From contig JAAZIF010000315.1 in assembly GCA_012510335.1 (NCBI GenBank), positions 1 through 5,686 of the forward strand: 5,686 nucleotides of DNA. Direction: 5' to 3'. Positions 1 to 3,889 of this stretch are shown piece after piece (position 1 is the stretch's first letter; every line of letters starts with the position of its first letter). The position numbers were made by a program, and so were the translations under genes. This DNA is from Methanomicrobiales archaeon (lineage in GTDB: Archaea > Halobacteriota > Methanomicrobia > Methanomicrobiales > Methanoculleaceae). The notes under the pieces are model-generated. The model was given only the letters and a program-made list of their open reading frames with translations. It made no database searches and had not been told where the DNA came from.

Positions 1-86
1 TCTGTCCCCATTGTGGGCTGATGATGGACCGCGACCAGAACGCGGCGATCAATATTATGAGATTGGGGCTGCAATCTCTGGGCTGA
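1..86 (+). CDS. tnpB: TnpB RNA-guided nuclease, C-terminal fragment (5' end outside window)
   Basis: This is the end of an IS200/IS605-family TnpB (OrfB), the RNA-guided DNA endonuclease ancestral to Cas12. The first whole codon is at position 3 and the stop TGA is at 84-86, giving 27 visible residues. They begin with CPHCG, the second half of the family's four-cysteine zinc ribbon, and continue with DRDQNAAINIM, the conserved block that holds the last catalytic Asp of the RuvC-like site. Both features sit at the extreme C-terminus in full-length TnpB, so the reading frame ends where expected and this end is not degraded. The other RuvC acidic residues, the first Cys pair and any tnpA partner lie left of the window, so whether the whole gene is intact cannot be judged. 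The family call is firm despite the short length. Confidence 0.9.
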   Translation, partial: CPHCGLMMDRDQNAAINIMRLGLQSLG

Positions 87-99
87 AATGCCCTGGATG

Positions 100-119
100 C
101 CCCCGATTTCAATCGGGGG
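100..119 (+). repeat. Right-end terminal hairpin of the IS element
   Basis: Nine bases at 100-108 are the exact reverse complement of 111-119, with only TC between them, so in practice an 8-bp stem with a 4-base loop. In IS200/IS605 elements such a hairpin is recognised by the Y1 transposase TnpA, and in TnpB systems it also forms the last structural stem of the guide RNA before the guide. Weaker stems just upstream (61-65 with 72-76, and 80-83 with 90-93) suggest a wider folded RNA. Confidence 0.8.
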
Positions 120-128
120 AGCAGTCAC

Positions 129-260
129 CGCAATCGCCTCGAGTACCGAGGATTTCCCACAGTTGTTCGGCCCGACAAAGACATTGATTGAATTCGGTGA
201 GAACTCAAGGTTCTCTATTGCCCGGTAATTTTTGATGGACACAGAGTAAACTTTGAGCAT
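129..260 (-). pseudogene. RecF/OLD-like P-loop ATPase, N-terminal fragment cut by the IS
   Basis: Read from the ATG at 260 down to 129, 44 codons encode an N-terminus with a short beta strand (MLKVYSVSIKNYRAIENLEF), then INVFVGPNNCGKSSVLEAIA. GPNNCGKS (residues 30-37) is a Walker A motif. The order 'strand, NYRAIENLEF, NVFVGPNNCGKSSVLEAI' is typical of ABC/AAA ATPases of the OLD, RecF and SMC-like type, often found in DNA repair or phage defence. The specific family cannot be told from 44 residues. The reading frame stays open on the - strand through the whole visible IS end, adding 42 unrelated codons, so no stop marks the break here; the rest of the domain should lie left of the element. 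GAGGT at 271-275, 10 nt upstream, is a reasonable ribosome binding site for this start. An in-frame ATG at 320 would add 20 residues but would place the P-loop unusually far in. The gene lies 141 bp downstream of pelota on the same strand. Confidence 0.75.
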
Positions 261-270
261 GGTGATGGTG

Positions 271-275
271 ACCTC
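271..275 (-). promoter_or_regulatory. Ribosome binding site of the ATPase fragment
   Basis: GAGGT on the - strand lies 10 nt before the ATG at 260 and matches the anti-Shine-Dalgarno core. It is the main reason for preferring that start to the in-frame ATG at 320, which is preceded only by AGGGGT directly abutting the codon. Confidence 0.45.
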
Positions 276-331
276 TGCTTTTTGGAACTTAGCATTTGTG
301 ATGCGGCTCAATGCACCCATACCCCTATCTA

Positions 332-344
332 CCGGCGGTGCCGG
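332..344. repeat. Short GC hairpin in the pelota-ATPase gap
   Basis: CCGGC (332-336) and GCCGG (340-344) form a 5-bp stem with loop GGT. It lies in the 141-bp gap between the pelota stop and the ATPase start. No run of T follows on either strand, so I do not call it a terminator. The gap shows no convincing TATA box, so the ATPase could be read through from the pelota operon. Confidence 0.35.
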
Positions 345-401
345 CCGAAACCCGGAAGGTACGCCACTAAACACCTCCCTTTACCCGGGAACCTCGCCCG
401 C

Positions 402-1427
402 TCACTCAATCCTGTACCGTAAAAGCGCCGCCGCACCGCCGAGGGCCTCCAGGCGCTCTCCCGGCTCAAACTCGGTGCTCATCACCACGACCGACGCCCC
501 GACATGCTCCGCCTGCTCGACGAGGCCGACGGCGCCGGCATCCCGGAGTAGCGCGTCAGATATAAGAACCGTCTCCGCCGCACCGTAGTTGATCGCCCGC
601 CGCAGGTCGGAGAGACCGTACGCGACGGCGCCATCGGTCGCGATCCGGACCAGGACTTCATCCATCAACCGGACCTCCCGGGCGAGGTGGAGATCACCGA
701 GCAATCTATCGAGGACTCCCTGCCCGATGACCTCCTGCACGGCCCCCCGTCCTATGCGCCGGGTATCGACGACGAGCATCCGCTCCGCGAGATCGGGAGC
801 GTGCTTCCTCACGTAGTCCGCAAACTCCTCCTTCACAAACCCCGGCCCCGCCACGACCAGGGGGCCGGTGACCATGTTGAGCACCTCAAGCGTCTTCTCA
901 AAGAGCACCGACCGGGTGCCGGCATCCGCACCCTTGCTGCTCCCGGCCGTTATGGTCGTCACCCACTCCGGGCCGAACTGGCGCAGCCGGTAGACCTGGC
1001 TCTCCCCCTCCTCGACGCTCGCAACGTGGACAACGCCGTAGGCCGATGCATCGACTGCCCGCTTCAGGCGCTCGCAGTCAAACGACCGCCACCGCTTTAT
1101 CACCGATATCTCATACCCGGGCTCGACATTCAGGGTGTGGTGCGAACTCACGTCCACACCGCTCTCGATGACGCCGGCGATCCGGAGCCGGTTCGTGTGC
1201 TGGTGAAACTCAACCTTCTCGACCCGGATGCCGAGCCTGATCGGCCGCTTCTCAACCTTCTCCGGCCGGAGCTTATCGGTCGCCGCCTCAACGCTCCGGA
1301 ACGTCGTCGCAAAGACGAGATCCCCCGGCCCGACCAGGTGAGAGAGGTGCCAGAGGTCGTCGAGTGTCTCGGGAAAGAGCCTTATCTCGCCGAAATCCCT
1401 CTTGAGATCTATCACTTCAGCCTTCAT
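402..1427 (-). CDS. pelA: Pelota (aPelota), ribosome rescue factor
   Basis: A complete 341-aa archaeal Pelota/Dom34, a paralogue of release factor aRF1 that enters the A site of stalled ribosomes, with aEF1A as carrier, and promotes splitting with ABCE1. It shows the three-domain plan: an N-terminal Sm-like domain (about 1-122, with LVGPGDLVFATTFR at 31-44), a central eRF1_2-type domain (about 123-240, with VVAGPGFVKEEF at 191-202) and a C-terminal eRF1_3-type domain (about 245-341, ending EFEPGERLEALGGAAALLRY). There is no GGQ peptidyl-hydrolysis motif, as expected of Pelota and unlike aRF1. The length matches the family (about 340-360). The ATG overlaps the TGA of the upstream rqcH homologue as ATGA (1424-1427), and I see no Shine-Dalgarno before it, so translation is probably coupled. 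The protein should be cytosolic and ribosome-associated. The annotation is secure. Confidence 0.97.
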   Translation of the reverse strand: MKAEVIDLKRDFGEIRLFPETLDDLWHLSHLVGPGDLVFATTFRSVEAATDKLRPEKVEKRPIRLGIRVEKVEFHQHTNRLRIAGVIESGVDVSSHHTLNVEPGYEISVIKRWRSFDCERLKRAVDASAYGVVHVASVEEGESQVYRLRQFGPEWVTTITAGSSKGADAGTRSVLFEKTLEVLNMVTGPLVVAGPGFVKEEFADYVRKHAPDLAERMLVVDTRRIGRGAVQEVIGQGVLDRLLGDLHLAREVRLMDEVLVRIATDGAVAYGLSDLRRAINYGAAETVLISDALLRDAGAVGLVEQAEHVGASVVVMSTEFEPGERLEALGGAAALLRYRIE

Positions 1428-3319
1428 GGTTCCACGATATCAGAGCCCCCTGGCGGGACGAACGCCGCGACCGCCTCGGTGTTCAGCACACCCTTGAGCC
1501 CCTTCCATTCATCCTCGGGGAGCTTCTCCCGGAGCGCCCGGACCACCTTCCTCGCTGTATCGTTTGGCTCGTATTGCCCGGGCTCAAGGGTCACCCATGC
1601 CTTCGCCCGCCCGGCGATGGCCGATGGCGGGCCTCCTATGACGGCAACACCGGGTGTTAACTGGAGGCCGATCGCAACCCCGACGGGAGTATTCCTGAAG
1701 TACTGCCGCTCCCCCCTGACGATGAACGATCCCCGGGCCACGTACTCACCTGACTCGGGCGTCTTGCTCACCTGGTCCGGGCGTGCGGCGTAGACATCGG
1801 CCGAGAAGTGGCCGGCTTTCCAGGCGTTCGAGTAGGATGCAGCGAACGCCGCGGCCTCATCCAGGTGCTCGGTGGCCCCCTTCACGATGACGACGCTCCC
1901 GCCGTGGACATCGGCGTGGATGAAGAGATCCCCGCCCTCCATGTACTTCCTGACGAGCTCCTCGTTCTGGGAGGCGTCCCGGCCGCCGATGACAAGAACG
2001 CCGTCTGACGTCATAAACCACCGGAACCGGTGGTACCACCGCTTCTTCTGGAGGACGAGTTGCTCCTTCTTCCGGGGTTTTACGGTGATCGTCCGCTCCA
2101 TGGCTGCAAGGGCGCCGGTCTTCTTCTTCTTGAACTTCTTGATCTGGTCGTAGTAGCGGCCGATGTTCTGCTCGATCGTCTCGTGGACGAATATCTTCAC
2201 CCGCTCCCCGGAGAGATCGACCTCCACCGCCGCCTCCGCCGGGTGGACGGCGCGGATCATCTTCGCGGCCTCGTTATCGCGGTTCGTCTTCAGGATCTCC
2301 TCGATCTCCTGCCAGGATCTCTCCCGGCTCGCCGCATCGAGTGTCTCTATGACCCCGGCGACGGCCGGATAGTTCTCGTAGAGCACCTCCACGACCCGCT
2401 CGTAGCGCTTGATCTTCTTCTCAAAGCCGCGGATGGCATCCGCCTGTCGCTGGCGGATCGTCTCCTCCCGGGAGAGCCGGGGTTTCCTGGCCGCGGCCTC
2501 CGCCTCACCCTCGACCTTCGGGTAGAAGGCATCCAGGGCCTCGCTGAAGGTCTCGAACCGCTCCCGAACCTCATCCCCGGCGAGCACCACCGGCCAGCAC
2601 CCCGACTTCGTGATCACCGGACTATGGCGGAGCTCGACATCGGCCATCAGCCGGCCAAAAGCATCCCGGATCGCCCCTGAATCCACATCAGCGGCCGTGG
2701 CACTCTTTTCGACACCCGCCATACGGCAGACCTCTTCGGCATACGCGCCGCCGAGCATGCATCCGACGGCAAGCGTCCTGACTATATCGCGGTCCGAGCC
2801 GGCGAGCATCCCAAAAAACTCCTCTGGCGGGAGCGCCAGACAATCGGTTCCCAAAAAAGCATAGACCGCGCCCGGGACCACATCCCGGTCCCTGAACCGG
2901 TGGTGCCAGAGTGGTTTTATGATCGTGTAGTCCTCATCGCAGAGGATAGCGTTCCCCTCATCGAAGAGTTCGAATATGAGGTGGTAGGTCGTATCCCTCT
3001 TCCCGATATCGATGCTCATGGTCCGCTCGATCCCGAGCTGCCGGATGCCGAGCACCCGGCCACCATCGAGGTGCTTTCGGAGCAGCATCGCAAACCCCGG
3101 AGGGTGCTTCGGGGGTTTCGGGAACCCCGCGGTGAAGTGAGCGCGCCTTCCCGTCTCCACGAGGAAGAGGTACTTCGCCCGGTCTTCCCCGTTTAACCTG
3201 ATACCGAGGGTCTTTGCATCGAACTGGTAGATCTTCCCTACCCAGAGCGGGAGGCGATCGGCCGCCTCCGACACAAGCGCCCGGAGATCGACCCCGCTCA
3301 TACCCTGTAGTGTTGCCAT
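1424..3319 (-). CDS. rqcH: RqcH/NEMF/Rqc2-family ribosome quality-control protein
   Basis: A 631-aa NFACT protein, homologous to eukaryotic NEMF/Rqc2, bacterial RqcH and the fibronectin-binding-protein-like family. These bind large subunits blocked by peptidyl-tRNA and, in studied members, recruit tRNA to add C-terminal tails. Visible domains: NFACT-N (about 7-180, starting SGVDLRALVSE), a charged middle with helix-hairpin and coiled-coil character (about 280-425: SREETIRQRQ at 283-292, KKIKRYERVVEVLYENYP at 301-318, then the Lys-rich IKKFKKKKTG at 393-402), and NFACT-R/DUF814 (about 428-545: RWYHRFRWFMTSDGVLVIGG, then GGDLFIHADVHGGS at 462-475). The short C-terminus lacks the long extension of eukaryotic NEMF, as usual in archaea. 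The 'DR' pair required in bacterial RqcH is E98-R99 here. The start at 3319 has a weak AGGA. Met7 (at 3301) is also possible and sits where the conserved part begins. First gene of an operon with pelota. The archaeal tailing activity is inferred from homology. Confidence 0.93.
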   Translation of the reverse strand: MATLQGMSGVDLRALVSEAADRLPLWVGKIYQFDAKTLGIRLNGEDRAKYLFLVETGRRAHFTAGFPKPPKHPPGFAMLLRKHLDGGRVLGIRQLGIERTMSIDIGKRDTTYHLIFELFDEGNAILCDEDYTIIKPLWHHRFRDRDVVPGAVYAFLGTDCLALPPEEFFGMLAGSDRDIVRTLAVGCMLGGAYAEEVCRMAGVEKSATAADVDSGAIRDAFGRLMADVELRHSPVITKSGCWPVVLAGDEVRERFETFSEALDAFYPKVEGEAEAAARKPRLSREETIRQRQADAIRGFEKKIKRYERVVEVLYENYPAVAGVIETLDAASRERSWQEIEEILKTNRDNEAAKMIRAVHPAEAAVEVDLSGERVKIFVHETIEQNIGRYYDQIKKFKKKKTGALAAMERTITVKPRKKEQLVLQKKRWYHRFRWFMTSDGVLVIGGRDASQNEELVRKYMEGGDLFIHADVHGGSVVIVKGATEHLDEAAAFAASYSNAWKAGHFSADVYAARPDQVSKTPESGEYVARGSFIVRGERQYFRNTPVGVAIGLQLTPGVAVIGGPPSAIAGRAKAWVTLEPGQYEPNDTARKVVRALREKLPEDEWKGLKGVLNTEAVAAFVPPGGSDIVEP

Positions 3320-3342
3320 TGGTTCCTGAAGTACACTATCGA

Positions 3343-3371
3343 GCCGGTACCTAAAGAATTGTACTACCGGC
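3343..3371. repeat. Dyad upstream of rqcH
   Basis: GCCGGTA (3343-3349) and TACCGGC (3365-3371) are a perfect 7-bp inverted repeat with a 15-nt spacer, which itself ends in GTAC and could pair alternatively with the GTAC at 3347-3350. The dyad begins 24 bp before the rqcH start. It could be a protein-binding site or, if transcription starts near 3420, a hairpin in the rqcH leader. Which of these applies cannot be told from sequence alone. Confidence 0.45.
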
Positions 3372-3372
3372 G

Positions 3373-3413
3373 GGAGAAGCCCCGGGCCTGCCGGGATCGG
3401 GCAGATCTTCTCC
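3373..3413. repeat. Two-tier inverted repeat in the divergent intergenic region
   Basis: GGAGAAG (3373-3379) pairs with CTTCTCC (3407-3413). Nested inside, CTGCC (3388-3392) pairs with GGCAG (3400-3404) around a 7-nt loop. Together they make a bulged hairpin of about 41 nt, immediately next to the 3343-3371 dyad. It sits between divergent starts, so a terminator role is unlikely. A leader structure for the - strand transcript or an operator is more plausible. Confidence 0.4.
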
Positions 3414-3440
3414 TCCCGAGTGGGACGGCCGGGGACTTAT

Positions 3441-3450
3441 CTTTATATTC
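3441..3450 (-). promoter_or_regulatory. Candidate TATA box for the rqcH-pelota operon
   Basis: On the - strand this reads GAATATAAAG, preceded by CC, and resembles an archaeal BRE/TATA element. Initiation about 25 nt downstream would fall near 3420 and give rqcH a leader of about 100 nt containing both dyads. The rest of the rqcH upstream region is GC-rich and offers no better box. The same AT-rich patch reads CTTTATATTC on the + strand, so it could serve the other direction instead. Confidence 0.4.
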
Positions 3451-3462
3451 GGTGAAGACCCT

Positions 3463-3472
3463 ATTAATATAA
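3463..3472 (+). promoter_or_regulatory. Candidate TATA box for the EMC6-like/ABCE1 operon
   Basis: ATTAATATAA lies about 50 bp upstream of the start codon at 3521. Initiation some 25 nt downstream, near 3492-3496, would leave a leader of roughly 25-30 nt that still includes the Shine-Dalgarno at 3507-3511. A second AT-rich patch, TTTATATT at 3442-3449, is an alternative for the same direction with a longer leader. Confidence 0.5.
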
Positions 3473-3506
3473 GAATTCCGGGAAGAGGCATGCAATCACC
3501 CCCCTC

Positions 3507-3511
3507 AGAGG
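3507..3511 (+). promoter_or_regulatory. Ribosome binding site of the EMC6-like gene
   Basis: AGAGG lies 9 nt before the ATG at 3521 and supports that start. It is the clearest Shine-Dalgarno in the window. ABCE1, next in the operon, has none. Confidence 0.6.
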
Positions 3512-3520
3512 AACATTAAG

Positions 3521-3883
3521 ATGAGCGACAGTGTGGCAGCAGCAGAGGCTGAAACGGCAAGACCGCGGACACGCGCCAATAAACAGGCCGAGCACAGGGA
3601 CAGGATAAAACGGACACTTACAGCCTGTTTCATGGGCATCCTGACCGGGGGGCTTGCATTCTACCTCTCCGGCACCCCCGACCCGGTCAGTGGGCTCCAG
3701 GCCAACGCCTTCGTCGGCCTGCTCCTCCTCGCGGCAGGAATAGCCTTCCAGAAGCACGTATTCATGCTCCTCAAGATCGACTACATGGACCTTACCAGCA
3801 AGGACTGGTTCTACCAGGGCTTCATGACGTTCGCGCTCTGGTTCATGACCTGGACACTTCTATTAACCACAACAGTCCTCTGA
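3521..3883 (+). CDS. EMC6-like small membrane protein
   Basis: A 120-aa protein with a charged, Arg/Lys-rich N-terminus (about 1-32) and three hydrophobic segments: TM1 at about 33-50 (LTACFMGILTGGLAFYLSG), TM2 at about 62-84 (FVGLLLLAAGIAFQKHVFML) and TM3 at about 98-118 (FYQGFMTFALWFMTWTLLL). The conserved-looking KDWFYQGFMTF...WFMTWTLLLT block before and within TM3 matches what I recall of archaeal proteins annotated as EMC6-like. Eukaryotic EMC6 is a small three-helix core subunit of the ER membrane protein complex insertase. The basic N-terminus predicts a cytoplasmic N-terminus with the C-terminus outside. No signal peptide is seen. It starts the operon with ABCE1, 6 bp upstream of it. 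An insertase role in archaea is inferred from homology, and I matched the family from memory of the motif and topology only. Confidence 0.75.
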   Translation: MSDSVAAAEAETARPRTRANKQAEHRDRIKRTLTACFMGILTGGLAFYLSGTPDPVSGLQANAFVGLLLLAAGIAFQKHVFMLLKIDYMDLTSKDWFYQGFMTFALWFMTWTLLLTTTVL

Positions 3884-3889
3884 TCCCCC

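Larger units (their letters stand above)
1..128 (+). mobile_element. IS200/IS605-family element, right end inserted in an ATPase gene
   Basis: The tnpB 3' end is followed 13 bp later by a 9-bp perfect inverted repeat (100-108 pairing with 111-119, CCCCCGATT/AATCGGGGG) and then GCAGTCAC. A subterminal hairpin a few bases inside the right end is characteristic of this family, which moves as single-stranded DNA and leaves no terminal inverted repeats or target duplications. I place the boundary at 128/129. The - strand ATPase coding sequence is clean up to and including the codon at 129-131, and its typical P-loop continuation is lost beyond that point. The exact boundary could shift by a few bases. 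The left end and any transposase gene are outside the window. Confidence 0.8.
1..148 (+). ncRNA. Probable right-end (omega/re) guide RNA of TnpB
   Basis: TnpB proteins are guided by an RNA that covers the 3' end of tnpB and the element's right end, and that ends in a guide copied from the flanking host DNA. Here the region holds three consecutive potential stems (61-65/72-76, 80-83/90-93 and 100-108/111-119) and ends at the element boundary near 128. A guide of about 16-20 nt would start at 129 with CGCAATCGCCTCGAGT, which is host ATPase sequence. The 5' end of the RNA may lie outside the window and the 3' end is only estimated. The call rests on family knowledge plus the visible folds. Expression cannot be seen. 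Confidence 0.45.

Noticed and set aside
1..128. CRISPR repeat
   Set aside because: The palindrome at 100-119 occurs once, next to a TnpB C-terminus, and is explained as an IS200/IS605 right end.
253..588. + strand open frame running from the ATPase start region into pelota
   Set aside because: Low-complexity Ser/Pro/Ala/Arg product, overlaps the pelota 3' end antisense, and has no ribosome binding site of note.
687..1793. Long + strand open frame (368 codons) opposite pelota and the rqcH end
   Set aside because: It is the antisense shadow of two well-recognised genes in GC-rich DNA; its product is Pro/Arg/Leu-rich without domains and crosses a gene boundary.
2030..2680. + strand open frame (216 codons) opposite rqcH
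   Set aside because: Shadow frame: Leu/Arg/Asp-rich composition, no motifs, wholly within a conserved gene.
3373..3413. Rho-independent-type terminator
   Set aside because: The hairpin lies between two divergent gene starts and has no T-run on either side, so there is no upstream gene for it to terminate.
3464..3757. - strand open frame across the divergent region and the EMC6-like gene
   Set aside because: Its start lies inside the EMC6-like coding sequence and its end in the promoter region; the product has no recognisable domain.
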